Part shown: positions 1-13,085 of the stretch, piece by piece
Numbering within the stretch: position 1 is the first letter of the stretch
Layout: each line of letters opens with the position of its first letter
Assembly (NCBI GenBank): GCA_029783825.1
Contig: JAREIK010012379.1
Location: 62,001-126,000 of the forward strand
Reading direction: 5' to 3'
DNA from: Sapria himalayana
Lineage: Eukaryota > Streptophyta > Magnoliopsida > Malpighiales > Rafflesiaceae
DNA length: 64,000 bases
Notes under the pieces: model-generated
Databases searched by the model: none
What the model saw: the letters and a program-made list of their open reading frames with translations, nothing else
What the model was told of the DNA's origin: nothing
Made by a program: the position numbers and the translations under genes

Positions 1-745
1 AAAAATTAATGTCGTGAATATCGAGGCAATGCGTTAGTACAAACTACATTAATAGATAAAATAATTTTTATCATGATAAAGATTAATAGATATCACAGTT
101 ATACTAGATAAAGGGTCTACAAAGATATAATGCACAAGAAAGGAAAGCAAAAAAAAGACATTTAATGTTTGAAGGATGAGAGGGAAAGAGAGAGAGAGAT
201 ATAAAGATAAAGTGGGGAGAGAGAGGGGCAAAGAAATGGGGAGATGAGGGGAGAGAATGTGTGTGAGAGAGGGAGAGAAAAGAATGGAGAGAGATTGGGA
301 GAGAAATTGTGAAAGAGAGAGTGGGAGAGAGGGGGGAGATGGAGAGAGAAAGGGAGAGAGGGAGGGAGAGATGGAGGGAGAGAGAGGGGGGATGGAGAGA
401 GAGAGAACAAGTAAGAAAGAAGAACCAGAAAAAAATAACAAGAGAAAGAGTGTGACACAAAAAAAAAGGAAGAGAATGACTAAATGAATTATAGAGGGAG
501 AGAGAGACACATAGAGAGTGCAGTGTTAGAATGAAGAATTATATAAAAAAAAATATAAGTTCTTCAGTATAAACCTATCAAATATTACATTTTTTGTTAT
601 ACATAAGTTCATATTTGAGCCTGAGGCCCAAGAGCTGGGATTAGGTAAGAGCACGACCCTTATTTGTATTATACCATATATGAGCCATTATATCTCATGC
701 TATGTGCTTACATATTGTTGATATTATATCTCTAGCCATTATATT
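1..745 (-). mobile_element. CACTA element E, 5' leader region reading leftward
   Basis: This stretch is an inverted, diverged copy of 50.12-50.89 kb. The reverse complement of the later segment shares long blocks with it: the CGAGGCAATGC neighbourhood near position 20, the AGACTAGATAAAGGG-like block near 105, the purine-rich tract, the GCAGTGTTA-like block near 520 and the TTGAGCCTGAGGCC block near 617. At 50 kb this segment lies directly upstream of a TNP2 transposase pseudogene, so the same gene probably reads leftward just outside the window. No TNP2 coding sequence is visible here. That it belongs to the C/D family is inferred from this paralogy. Confidence 0.6.
168..512 (+). repeat. Polypurine (GA-rich) low-complexity tract
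   Basis: Nearly pure purine, built from GAGA, GGGAGA and GGAGAGA runs, for about 340 bases. It is the strand-swapped counterpart of the polypyrimidine tract at 50,346-50,722, at the same place relative to the flanking conserved blocks. It is a simple-sequence part of the transposon leader; the open frames through it reflect composition, not coding. Confidence 0.85.
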
Positions 746-1255
746 TCAAGTTAGTGCAATAAAATAGTATTATCCCATATATAATTATATGTTAGGATAC
801 ATATAGTAAATGTAGTTATAAATAGTTACATTTAGTTTAACATATAATTATATATAGATATATGCATGCAAGTAGTTATAAGTAAATATAAATAAATGTA
901 TACAAAGTTATAAATAATTATATAGATTTACATATATGTATACACATATGTAAACATAATTAAAAATAAAGTTATATTTATTTATATTGAGTTTTTTATT
1001 GTTATACAAATATTTATATATAGTAAAACATTATGTTGTTTGTTATTATACATATAATTATAAATTTAGTTACATGTGGTTATACATATAGTTACACTTA
1101 TGGTTAAACTTATATTTTTACATGTATGTATATATATTTTTGCATATGATTTCATATATTTTTACATATAGATATGTAAAGGTATGGATATACGAAAATA
1201 CAATTTTTATTCTAATATATAAAAATGAATTTTAAATACATGTTGTTAATTGATA
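746..1255 (-). repeat. Single inverted monomer of the AT satellite
   Basis: About 510 bases made of TATAACTATAT-type words. In reverse complement it matches the monomers at 48.27-50.11 kb and, more loosely, those at 2.1-7.5 kb, with the same internal order (ATTTGTTTATAACTTTG-like block, then the CATGTATAAC-like block). It abuts the leader of element E exactly as the satellite abuts the leader of element C. Confidence 0.6.
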
Positions 1256-2085
1256 GACTAATAGTTATATTTAGACAATATTACCACTGGAAGAGTTTGA
1301 TTTTTAAAGAATATTTAGGTTTGATTTTTTTTAATTTTCCACCATTTTTTCTTTTTTTTTCTATTTTCATATCACTCATATGATTTTGACTTTACACATA
1401 TTAATAAAACAATAAATTGTTAATGTAAACTTTGTTCTTTTACTTTTAAATTTTTTAGGGTTTTATGGATTTCAATTACTAAATATTTCCATATTGTTTT
1501 CTACTAATCTAACTTAACAAAAAAAATTATACTTAATGTTTTCTGCTTCTGTAACTTAAGAAAAAACAAATTTAATGTTTATGGGTTCTTTTTTTTTGTA
1601 TCCATAAATATTATAAATAGATAACATTATTTATAAACTTTTATACATATATATAATCTTATGACATTATATATAAATATCTATACTTTAATGTATATAC
1701 ACGTGTTACATTATATATAAACAATGATATGTTTATATGTAGATTTAATGTTATATATAAATATTTATACATATGTATTAATGTTTATAAATATCTTTAC
1801 AACATTTACATAAAATTATCCATTTATAAAATTTTTTTTATAACAATTATATAACATATAAAATGTTTATACATTTTTTGTAAACATTTATATAACATAT
1901 TAATTTTAATATAAATATATAATACTTATACATTTTATATAAATGTGATAAGTATACTATATAATATTTATAAAAGTGTTAAATATATAATTATATATAT
2001 GTAACATTTATATAAATATTTTAAACTCAAATATTATTTCAAAACACTTGTATAATTATATAATCATATGTCATTATATATAAAA
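1256..2085 (+). mobile_element. AT-rich segment related to the 5' region of element B
   Basis: No gene is visible. The TATAAATATCTATACTTTAA area near 1,670 and the following 200 bases resemble the reverse complement of 37.44-37.65 kb in element B, and the TTTTATGGATTTCAATT area near 1,462 resembles the reverse complement of about 37.8 kb. It may be the 5' part of a B-like CACTA element in plus orientation, continuing into the satellite. The match is loose because both sequences are extremely AT-rich. Confidence 0.35.
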
Positions 2086-2566
2086 GTATTTATAACTATA
2101 ATGATAATTATGTAAACTATTTTTATAATTATATTTATAGATACATAACTATTTTTTTAACTATTAAATAATTTATAATTATATGTATAATTCTATATAA
2201 TTATATTTCTAACAAAAAATACTATATGTATAATAATATATAACTATATATAATTGTATTTTACTATATGTATAACTATAAAAATGTTACATATTACTAT
2301 ATCTTTAACAACATACATATTTATAACTATATAAGTATAACTATATATAAATATTTGTATAGCAATGTAATACTCTATATAATTAAATATAACTATATTT
2401 GTAACTATGTATACATATATGTATTCATATAATTAAATCTATATATTTGTTTATAACTTTGTATACATTTATGTATATCTACTTATAACTACTTGTATGA
2501 ATATATTTATATATAACTATATGTTTAACTATATATAACTATGTTTTTAACTATATATACTATAGG

Positions 2567-2582
2567 TATAGGAACATATAAA
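2567..2582 (+). repeat. Left target-site duplication of the ARF retrocopy
   Basis: TATAGGAACATATAAA lies at the left edge of the ARF insertion. The undisturbed satellite monomer has TATAAGAACATATAAC here, so this is monomer sequence. A near copy (TATAAGAACATAAAA) resumes at 3,482, directly followed by the expected next part of the monomer. Confidence 0.6.
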
Positions 2583-2694
2583 GGTTGATCTCCCTCTCTG
2601 GTGACCATCTCTTGATGCCTATCAATTATGTTTATTTCTTTCATCAGATCAATTTACTACCATACGACAAAGGGATTGATATTTAGTGGAAGAA

Positions 2695-3236
2695 ATAGGG
2701 TTGACATTCACAAAGCTGTTCAGTAGGTTGTTTTCCAATAGGAGATGAGGATTTTTATTGTAGGTCTTGATGCTACCGGTAGGTCAGCAATTCGGTATAA
2801 GTTGAAGCTTGGTGAAATTGTCACCACAATTCCTACTATTGGCTTCAATTTAGAGATTGTCAAATACAAAAACATGAGTTTCACTATGTGGGATGTTGCG
2901 GGTCAAGAGAAGATTCGCCCTCTCTAGAGGCATTCCTTCCAAAATACCCAAGGTTTTAGATTGTGGTGGACAGTAATGACAGAGTTCGAGTTGTCGAAGC
3001 TAGAGATAATGCAAAGGATGCTAAAAGAGGATGATCTTCGAGATATAGTTTTGCTGGTTTTTTCCAATATGCAATATCTTCCCAATTAGATGAATGTAGC
3101 TTAAATTACTGACAAGCTAGGACTTCACTCTCTTCACCAATGCCATTGGTACATTCTGAGAACCTGTGCTACCTCAGACGAGGGCCTCTACGAAGGTCTT
3201 GATTGGCTTTCCAATAACATTGCCAGCAAGGTATAA
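2695..3236 (+). pseudogene. Processed pseudogene of an ARF1-type small GTPase
   Basis: This is a full-length, intronless relic of an ADP-ribosylation factor, a GTPase that recruits vesicle coats at the Golgi. Conceptual reading starts at an ATA in place of ATG (2,695), continues GLTFTKLFSRLF, loses one base, then reads [14 protein letters not shown] with [17 protein letters not shown], and ends with [17 protein letters not shown] and TAA at 3,234. The length equals about 181 codons, the family size. Defects: lost start, frameshift near 2,740, TAG replacing the Trp codon after RPL (2,925), further frameshifts near 2,955 and 3,010, and stops near 3,090. The P-loop Lys is Arg (GRS for GKT), WDVGGQ is WDVAGQ, and NKQD is NMQY. 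The absence of introns, together with retained untranslated flanks and a target duplication, indicates retrotransposition of an mRNA. It cannot encode a working GTPase. Confidence 0.93.
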
Positions 3237-3481
3237 AAAATTTTAGCTTCATGAGAGAAACTTTGTTGACATATCTAGATGTGAATCTAATTTTTGTCTA
3301 TTTTGATTGAGTTTTGTTCTTTAATGTGGATGACATCATCTGTTTCTAGTGGGATTCAAATTATATGTATATTTATATACTGCACGCCTAAAATACAATA
3401 CCACATTTACATTGCTCTAATATATTGTAAGCCTAACTTATTTGTTTTCCATTTTGTCTTTTTGCCATTGGATCCCAAATG

Positions 3482-3496
3482 TATAAGAACATAAAA
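3482..3496 (+). repeat. Right target-site duplication of the ARF retrocopy
   Basis: TATAAGAACATAAAA follows the presumed 3' untranslated region of the ARF copy and continues into the satellite word ATATTTGTCTTTGAC. It matches the left copy at 2,567 with few differences. No long poly(A) remains before it. Confidence 0.55.
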
Positions 3497-6400
3497 TGAT
3501 AAATATTTGTCTTTGACTAAATGTATAACTATTAAAATAGTATACATAAATGTATTTAAATACATAATTAACAACATATATTTAATATATATTTTATATA
3601 TTAGTATATAAAAATGTATTTTACTATATCTATACCTATACATTAATATATGTATAAATATATAAAATTACATGAAAAATATATATTCCAACATGTATAA
3701 ATATAAGTATAAGTAAATGTGTTACTATATGTATAATCACATGTAACTATATTTATAATTACATGTATCCCTACATACAACATTATGTTTAACTATATGT
3801 GTATAACTATATATATATATTATAAAAACTATATAACACTCTATAAAATTAATATAACTATATTTGTAACTATGTATACATATATGTATAAAAAAATGTA
3901 AATCTATATATTTGTTTATAACTTTGTATATATTTATATATAACCACTTATAACTACATGTATGAATATATCTATATATAACTATATGTTTAACTATATA
4001 TAACTCTATTTTTAGCTATATATACTATAGGTATAAGAACATATAACTATAAATCATTCTCTTTGACTACATGTATAACAATAAAAACATTATACATAAC
4101 TATATTTAAAAATATAAGTAACAACATTTATTTAATATACATTTTTATATATTAGTATATAAAAATGTATTTTACCATATCTATACCTCTAGATAACTAT
4201 ATGTATAAATATATGCAATTATATGAAAAAATATATATACCTACATGTATAAATATAAGTATAACTATGTGTGTAATTATGTTTATAACCATATGTAATT
4301 ATATTTATAATTACATGTATAATAATATAAAACATTATGGTTAACTACATGTGTATAACTATAAATAAATATTTGTATTACTATGTAACACTCATTATAA
4401 TTAAATATAACTATATTTGTAACTATTTATACATATGTATAAACATATATCTATATCTATATATTTGTTTATAACTTTGCATACATTTATGTAAAACTAC
4501 TTATAACTACGTGTATGAATATATATATATATATAACTATATTTTTAAGTATATAAAACTCTATTTTTAACTATATATACTATAGTTTTAAGAACATATA
4601 ACTATAAATAATTGTCTTTGACTACATGTATAACAATAAAAATAGTATACATAACTATATTTTAAAAATATAATCAACAAAATATATTTAATATACATTT
4701 TTATATATTAGAATATAAAAATGTATTTTACCATATCTATACCTTTAGATAACTATATGTATACATATATATAATTATATGAAAAAGATATATACCTACA
4801 TGTATAAATATAAGTATAACTATATGAGTAACTATTTTCATAATCACATGTAACTATATTTATAATTACATGTGTAACAACATACAACATTATATTTGAC
4901 TAAATGTGTATAACTATATATAAATATTTGTAATAGTATGTAACACTCTATATAATTAAATATAACTATATTTGTAACTATGTATACATATATGTATACA
5001 TATATGAACATCTATATTTTCGTTTATAACTTTGTATATATTTATGTATAACTACTTATAACTACTTGTATCAATATATCTATATATAACTATATGTTTA
5101 ATTATATATAACTCTATTTTAACTATATATTCTATAGGTATAAGAACATATAACTATAAATAATTGACTTTGACTATATGTATAACCACATGTAATTATA
5201 TTTATAATTACATGTATAACAACATGCAACATTATTTTTAACAACATCTGTATAACTATATATAAATATTTGTATTACTATGTAACACTCAATATAATTA
5301 AATATAACTATATTTGTAACTAAGTAGGCATATATATAAACATATATTTATATCTATTTATTTGTTTATAACCTTGCATACATTTATGTATAACTATGTA
5401 GAACTACTTTTATGAATATATCTATATATAACTATATGTTTACCAATATAAAACACTATTTTTAACTATATATACTATAGGTATAAGAATATATAACTAT
5501 AAATAATTGTCTTTGACTACATGTAAAACTAAAAACATTATACATAAATATATTTAAAAATTAAATTAACAACATATATTTAATATACATTTTTTTATAT
5601 TAGTATATAAAAATGTATTTTTCCATATCTATACCTATAGATAACTATATGTATACATATATAAAATTATATTAAAATATATATATACCCACATGTTAAA
5701 TATAAGTATAACTATATGTGTAACTATATGTATAATCACATGTAACTATATTTATAATTACTTGTATAACAACATACAACATTATGTTTAACTACTTGTG
5801 TATAACTATAATATAATATTTGTAATACTATGTAACACTCTATATAATTAAATATAAATATATTTGTAACTATGTATACATATATGCAAATCTATATATT
5901 TGTTTATAACTTTGTATATATTTAGGTATAACTACATATAACTACTTGTATGCATATATCCATATATAACTATATGTTTAACTATATATAACTTTATTTT
6001 TAACACTATACACTTTAGGTATAAAAACATATAAAAATGAAAAAATTTCTTTGACTACATGTATAACTACAAAAATATTATACATAATTATATTTAAAAA
6101 TATAATTAACAACATTTATTTAATATACATTTTTATATATTAGTATATAAAAATGTATTTTACCATATCTATACCTCCAGATAACTATATGTATACGTAT
6201 ATAAAATTATATTAAAAAATATATATATCTACATGTATAAATATAAGTATTACTATATGTGAAACTATATGTATAACCACATGTAATTATAATTATAATT
6301 ACATGTATAACAACATACAACATTATGTTTTACTACATGTGTATAATTATATATAAATATTTGTATTACTATGTAACACTCAATATAATTAAATATAATT

Positions 6401-6740
6401 ATATTGGTAACTATGTATACATATATATATGTATATCTATAAATTTGTTTATAACTTTGCATACATTTATGTATAACTACTTATAACTACTTGTATGAAT
6501 ATATCTATATATAACTATCTGTTTAACTATATATAACTTTATTTTTAACTATATATATTATAGTTATAAAAACATATAACTATAAATAATTGTCATTGAC
6601 AACATTTAAAATTATAAAAACATTATACATAACTATATCTAAAAATAAAATTAACAACATATATTTAATATACATTTTTTATATTAATATATAAAAATGT
6701 ATTTTACCATATCTATACCTATATATAACTACATGTATAC

Positions 6741-6792
6741 AAATATAAAAAATATAAAAAAATATAAAAAATATAAAAAATATAAAAAAATA
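6741..6792 (+). repeat. ATAAAAA minisatellite inside a satellite monomer
   Basis: Several copies of TATAAAAAA in a row interrupt the usual TATATGAAAAAATATATATACC block of the monomer. It is a local slippage expansion found in only this monomer. Confidence 0.8.
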
Positions 6793-6975
6793 TATATACC
6801 TACAAGTATAAATATAAGTATAACTATATTTGTAAATATATTTATAATTACATGTATAACAACATACAGCATTATATTTAAATACATGTGTATACCTATA
6901 TATAAATATTTGTATTACTATGTACCAGTCTATATAATTAAATATTACAATATTCGTAACTATGTATACATGTAT

Positions 6976-6983
<8 letters not shown>

Positions 6984-7010
<27 letters not shown>
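6984..7010 (+). repeat. (AC)n microsatellite
   Basis: About 13 AC units replace the usual TACATATATG stretch of this satellite monomer. It accounts for part of the extra length of the last repeat unit. Confidence 0.9.
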
Positions 7011-7015
<5 letters not shown>

Positions 7016-7480
7016 GTGAATCTATATATTTGTTTATAACATTGTATACATTTATGTATATCTAATTATAACTACTTGTATGAATATATACATATATAAC
7101 TATATGTTTAACTATATATAACTCTATTTTTAACTATATATACTATAGGTATAAGAACATATAACTATAAATAAATGTTATTGACTAGATGTATGACTAT
7201 AAAAATATTATACATAACTATATTTAAATATATAATTACCAACATATATTTAATATACATATTTGTATATTAATATATAAAAATATATTTTACTCTATCT
7301 ATAACTATACATAACTATATGTATAAATATATAAAATTATATGAAAAAATATATATACCTACATGTTAAATATAAGTATAACTATATGTGTAACTATATG
7401 TATACCCACATGTAACTATATTTAATATTGCATGTATAACAACATACAACATTATGTTTAACAATATGTGTATAACTATT

Positions 7481-7674
7481 TAAATATATTTTCATAAATA
7501 TATAAAACATTATTTAATCAAATATCACTAAATGAAGCATGATTTCTATCCTGAAACTTTTTTAATAGCTTGTAGAGTTTGAACTTGCAGCCTCCGAGAA
7601 GGCTCACATCTATCTCAAGAATGAGTGTATCGAGCTTTTGCTTTTTAACGTGTAAATATATATAATTTTTATAT
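7481..7674. other. Unique AT-rich segment after the satellite
   Basis: The satellite ends near 7,490. A less AT-rich piece near 7,535-7,650 (GCATGATTTCTATCC, GCCTCCGAGAAGG) looks more coding-like in composition but gives no open frame of useful length and no family I recognise. Confidence 0.3.
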
Positions 7675-7717
7675 ACAAATATAATATATATATATATATA
7701 TATTATTTATGGTGTGT

Positions 7718-7767
<50 letters not shown>

Positions 7768-7779
7768 TATGGTGTGTAG

Positions 7780-7824
<45 letters not shown>

Positions 7825-7825
7825 A
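7675..7825 (+). repeat. Compound (TA)n repeat with a 60-bp unit
   Basis: Long TA runs are separated by TTATTTATGGTGTGTAG at about 7,703 and again at 7,763, and a third unit begins at 7,819 but diverges. The unit is TA-run plus 17-base spacer, period 60. It is probably a slippage and replication product with no coding content. Confidence 0.85.
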
Positions 7826-8320
7826 ACACATGTGGAATAATGTTAAAAAATATCGATTAATATCCAAGCTAATTTAAATTCATTGAAAAAAAAACCAATC
7901 CATGAATATTATCAAACATATCAAGCATCATTAAACTTCATTGAATTTTAATATAAACCATTTATTCATATTAAAAAATTTGTTACATTTTAAAGAAAAT
8001 TTGTAATAAATAAAATTAAATATAAATCATCAATATATATGGAATACATTTCTATATCTTTCGAATGCATCAAAACACTTTGTTTTTTTATTCTAATTCA
8101 ATTTTGAGTATTATCAAACATTATTACTAATAAATGAAAGTTGTTAAAATATTATGATATGCTTATTTTAATATTATTATAAAGCATTGGAATACAACAT
8201 CAATATTATTTTATCATATGCTTTACAATAATATTATTGTAATGCATTGGATCTCCATTCAATTAATTTATTATTTATTTTATATTTTAATATTCAAAGA
8301 TTGAGTTGAATCATAGTAAA
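7826..8320. other. AT-rich intergenic DNA, no gene seen
   Basis: I see no coding frame, RNA gene or known repeat. Near 8,160-8,260 two AATATTATTATAAAGCATTGG-like words occur in direct, partly self-complementary arrangement. Nothing else stands out. Confidence 0.4.
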
Positions 8321-8324
8321 AATT

Positions 8325-8552
8325 GTGCCTTTTGAAGCTAAGCGATCAAAATCATCGGTGCAAGCACAAGGAGCGGAGAAAAAATTTTGTAGGAAAGCCG
8401 CACGGAAGAATGGTACTATGGGGAGTGGTGGGGAAGAGCAACCGCCTTATAGGCCTTTGGTCTGGGAGAGAGTTCTAATTGTAGGAAGGCAGGGTGGAAA
8501 CTTTAATTGCACCAAGCCTGGCTCGTGGCCTGTCTTACAGGTTTTTCTCTAA
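8325..8552 (+). other. Short GC-richer open frame, unrecognised
   Basis: A 75-codon frame runs through a patch that is clearly less AT-rich than its surroundings, with residues such as GEEQPPYRPLVWERV and NFNCTKPGSWPVLQ. The start is flanked by AT-rich DNA. I do not recognise the product. It could be an exon fragment of a captured or degraded gene, or part of an unidentified transposon. The composition suggests former coding DNA; no domain supports it. Confidence 0.25.
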
Positions 8553-9049
8553 GAGTTTTTAGATATATTTTCAAAAATTTAAATAATATTCGCATTTCTT
8601 ATTAATGTTGATAGTGATGTTTTGTTTCTTTTTTGTGATATATAAATGGGATAATACTTTACCTGCTGTTCTATATTTATATCTATACCTACTATTCTAT
8701 TGCCATAAGACATCCAAATATACTATAGTGTATTTGTCTATATAATATAGTATATATGTACATATATATTGTATATAATTATCTTATTAATGAGCATGAT
8801 GTTTGTGATATTGCTTGTATTTTGCTAGGTGTCATGTTCTCTACTTTATAAATTGATAAGTTGTTCTATTGATAGCTTTTTGGAGGAAAAATTATCATGT
8901 CTTACACATTGAGGCATGCCTGGCACACACAGGTACACTTCGAGAGTGATATAGAGGTTATTCATCCTGGGAGTCCCCCTAATAAAAATAACATGTTATA
9001 TAAGATCATTGTTTGTATGAGGTTATTCATCAAGGAAAGAGCTATTTGT
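8553..9049. other. Spacer before the TCTA array
   Basis: Mostly AT-rich. A patch at 8,895-8,995 is again less AT-rich and opens a frame from 8,897 (MSYTLRHAWHTQVHFESD) that runs into the microsatellite. No family is recognised, and the continuation of the frame is only microsatellite. Confidence 0.25.
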
Positions 9050-12000
9050 CTATATGTGTATGTATTTATTTTGGTGTATCAGTCTATCTGTCAATCTGTG
9101 AATTTGTCTATCTATCTATCTTTATATATGTATATTTCTTAATCTATCTATCTATCTATAAATTTATTAATATTTCTATCTATCTAAATATCTATCTGTC
9201 TATCTATCTCTTTCTCTTTCTATTTGTCAATCTATATTATCTATCTATCTATCTATCATCTGTCTACTAGTCAATGTGACTATCTGTCTCTCTAAGAATT
9301 TTTTTATCTATCTACCTATCTATATTTCTATCAATATATCTATCTACCCGTCTATCTCACTATCTATCACATTGTCTATATATCTATTTGTCTATTATAT
9401 ATTTGTCTATTATCTATCTGTCTATATTGGTTTCTGTCTATCTAGCTATTTGTCTATATGTGTATCTGTGTATCTTTTTTTCTATATATTAGTCTATCTA
9501 TCTAGCTATATAATTGTTGATCTAACTATCTACCTATATGTATATTTCTCAATCTTTCTATTTGTCTATCCATCTTATATATATGTCTGTCTATCTATCT
9601 GTCTAACTATTTATCTATCTATATGTCTATATATTTATCTATCTTTCTGTCTATTTGTCTATTAATATATCTATCCATCTATCTATTTGTCTATCTATCT
9701 ATATCTTTCTATGTATATATGTATCTATGTATCTGTCTATTTCTCTTTATTCATTTTTATATGGCTATCAAACTTTAAATTTATCCATCTAACTAACTAT
9801 CTAACTATTTATATGTTTATCTATCTATATGTCTATCTATCTATCTTTATATCTATTTATCTGTCTATATGTCTCTTTGTCTATCTGTCTATCTATCTAT
9901 CTCTTTATATGTCTATCTACTCACTATCGATCTATTTAACTATGTATTTGTGTATCTATCTATCTATCTAATTATATTTTTTGTATCTATTTATCTGTCT
10001 AGTTATCTATATGTCATTCTATCAATCTGTGTATCAATATATCTATATGTCAATCTATCAATTTGTGTATCTTTCTTTCTTTGTATCTCTCTATTTGTCT
10101 ATCTATATAACTATTTATCTCTCAATATCTCTATATATTTATCTGTCAATCTCTCAATCAATCATTCTATCATTCAATCTATCTATAACTACTTGTCTCT
10201 CTAACTATTTATCTTTTTATCAATCTAAATATCTATATATTTATTTGTATATTTGTTTCTCTGTCTATTTGTCTTTATATCTATATCTTTATATGTGTAT
10301 ATTTATCTCTATCTATTTGTCTATCTATCTATTCATCTATCAATGTGTCAATCAATCTATCTTTCTATGTGTCTATTTGTTTATTTCTATATCTGTCAAT
10401 ATATCTATATGTTTCTATATCTATTTTTTATCTATATGTTTATCTATCTATCTATTTATATGTCTATCTGTCTATATGTTTATATATCTATCATTCTATC
10501 CATCTATCGAACTATTTGTCTATCTATATATCTATCTATCTATAGATCTTTCTATCTATTTATTTGTCTATCTGTCTATCTAATTTATGTCTTTTTTTCA
10601 TTCTCCTTATCTATCTATCTAATTATCTATCAAACTATCACTCTATCTCTCAATCAATCAATCAATCAATCTATCTATATATCTAGATAACTATCTGTCT
10701 ATCTCTTTGTCTATGTGTCTATCTTACTATCTTTCTATTTGTTATATGTCTATTTGAATATCTTTCTATCAATCTATCTATTTATTTTTCTATCTATCTA
10801 TCTATCTATTTATCTATCTATCTGTCTATTTGTTTATTTGTATTTTTTCTATCTATCTATCTACATGTCTATCTAGCTATCTATTTATATATCTCTCTAT
10901 CTATATATGTATCTGTATATCTATAAATAATCTATATATCAGTTAATCTTTTTATTTATATTTCTATGTATATATCTATTTGACTTATCTATCTATCTAT
11001 CTCTATATTTCTATTTCTATATTTCGATCTATCTATCTATCTATATGCCTATTTGTCTATATATTGATCTTACTATAAATCTATCTATGTATATGTCTAT
11101 CTATCTATCTATATGTCTATCTGTCTATTTATGTCTCTATCCATCTACAAATTATCTATTTATTTATCTACCTCTATATCTTTTTATCTATCTTTATGTC
11201 TATTTATCTATCTATCCATCTCTCAATCTATCTATAGATTGATAGACATGTAGCCTATTAGTCAATCTGTCTATATTTATATCTATCAATCTATAAATTT
11301 GTATATTTGTCTAAATATTTATATGTCTATCTGACTATATATCTATCTATTTTTCATTTTGTCTATCTATCTGATCTATCTATTTATGTATCTATGTCTC
11401 TATCTATCTAACATTTTATAAATTTATCATTCTATCTATGAAACTTTTTTTTATCTATCTATATATCAATTTATCTCTCTATCTTTCTTTCTTTCAAGTA
11501 GTAAATCAATCACTTGATATAACAATCTATCTATCTCTTTATTGTTCGTCAACCTATTTATCTATCAATCTGACTATTTGTCGATCTGTATATTTATCTT
11601 TTTGTCTATCTATTTTTTTATCGATTTGTATATCTCTCTTTCTATCAATTCATCCATCTATCTTGCCTATCTGTTTGTCTATCTATCTATCTATCTATCT
11701 ATCTAACTCTCTATCTATTTTCTCTATATATTTCTAACTATCTTTCTATCAGTCTAACTATCTATTTATATATCTATCAATCTATCAATTATCATTTTAT
11801 TTGTTTGAAAATCTATCTATATGTTAATCTAACTATTTGTCTATCTATATGTCTGTCTATCTATATATCTGTCTATCTATATATCTGTCTATTTGTGTAT
11901 TTTCTTATCTATTTATTTGTCTATCTATCTATCTAACTATCTATCTATCTATTTTCCTATTTGTCTATTTGGTTATATGTTTGTCTATTTATCTTTTTTT

Positions 12001-13054
12001 GTCTCTTTGTCAATCTATTAATCTATCTATTTATATATTTGTCTATCTAAATGTCTATATATCTACATGTCGATTTCTTTATATTTCTATTTATCTATAG
12101 TTTATCTTTCTATGTATCTATCTATCTATATATATATATATATATATATATTGTCTATCTCTCTATTTAATGATCTATTTGTCTATATATCTATATATGA
12201 GTTTATCTATCTATTTGTCTATCTGTCTATCAATATATCTATCTTTCTAACTATAATATATATATATAATTCTATCTATCTACTTATCTATTGATCTACA
12301 TTATTTCTTTTTATCTATCTATCTAACTACCAACCTAGCTACATAGCAACCTACCTACTAACCTATCTATCTATCTATCTATAAATCAAGCAATTAATCA
12401 ATCTTACTATTACTCTGTTTATCTATGTATTTATTAATTTATCTTTTTGTTTGTTTGTATGTCAATCTAACTATCAATCTATCTATTTGTCTATCTAAAT
12501 GTCTATCAATTTATCTTTATGACTATTTGTCTCTCTCTATTTGTCTAATTATCTATCTATCTATATGTCTTTTTTATATTTTTATATATGCTTATCTATC
12601 TACTTGTTTATCTATCTTTCTATATATCTATATGTATATTTTTCTGACTATTTGTATATCTCAATATCTATCTAAATATATATATATATATCTATCTATC
12701 TCTCTTTATGTTTATCTATTTATCTATTAATTTACCATTTTGTTTGTTTGTCTATCAGTCTATTTATTGATCTATCTATTTGTATATCTATATTTATTTT
12801 TAATTATCTACATGACTATTTGTGTTTTTGTATATTTATTTATTTGTGTATCTATCTATTTGTTTTTTTTCTATTTTTATTTGTTTACCTGTCTATCTTT
12901 CAATATATCTATCAAAATCACTTTTTATTTATCTATTTGTATAACCATCTATCTATCCATCTAGCTATCAATATGTATAACCGTCTATCTATCTATCTAG
13001 CTATCTATATTTTTTGTGCCTATCTATCTAACTATCAATCTTTATATTGATCTA

Positions 13055-13085
<31 letters not shown>

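Larger units (their letters stand above)
2090..7480 (+). repeat. Tandem AT-rich satellite, ~550-bp monomer, ~8 copies
   Basis: The anchor word CTTTGAC(TACATGTATA) recurs near 3511, 4061, 4616, 5168, 5511, 6050, 6594 and 7178. The spacings are 550, 555, 552, 343, 539, 544 and about 584. Each monomer also holds TATTTGTTTATAACTTTG and TATACTATAGGTATAAGAAC blocks in fixed order. One monomer (5168-5511) has lost about 200 bases, and the last is lengthened by an AC run and an ATAAAAA run. The ARF retrocopy splits one monomer. Related monomers occur at 35.74-37.05 kb, 48.27-50.11 kb and 0.75-1.25 kb, always just upstream of CACTA leaders. Confidence 0.85.

Noticed and set aside
49..510. Overlapping frames on both strands (Ser/Leu/Pro-rich or Arg/Glu-rich) in the GA tract
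   Set aside because: A purine tract lacks stops in several frames on both strands. The same is seen in the CT tract at 50.35-50.8 kb. Composition explains them.
6265..7065. Tyr/Ile-rich frames in the AT satellite
   Set aside because: They follow the satellite and its simple-sequence insertions and are not kept open between monomers.
2090..7480. Direct repeats considered as a CRISPR-like array
   Set aside because: The units are ~550-bp tandem monomers without spacers, in a eukaryotic transposon context.
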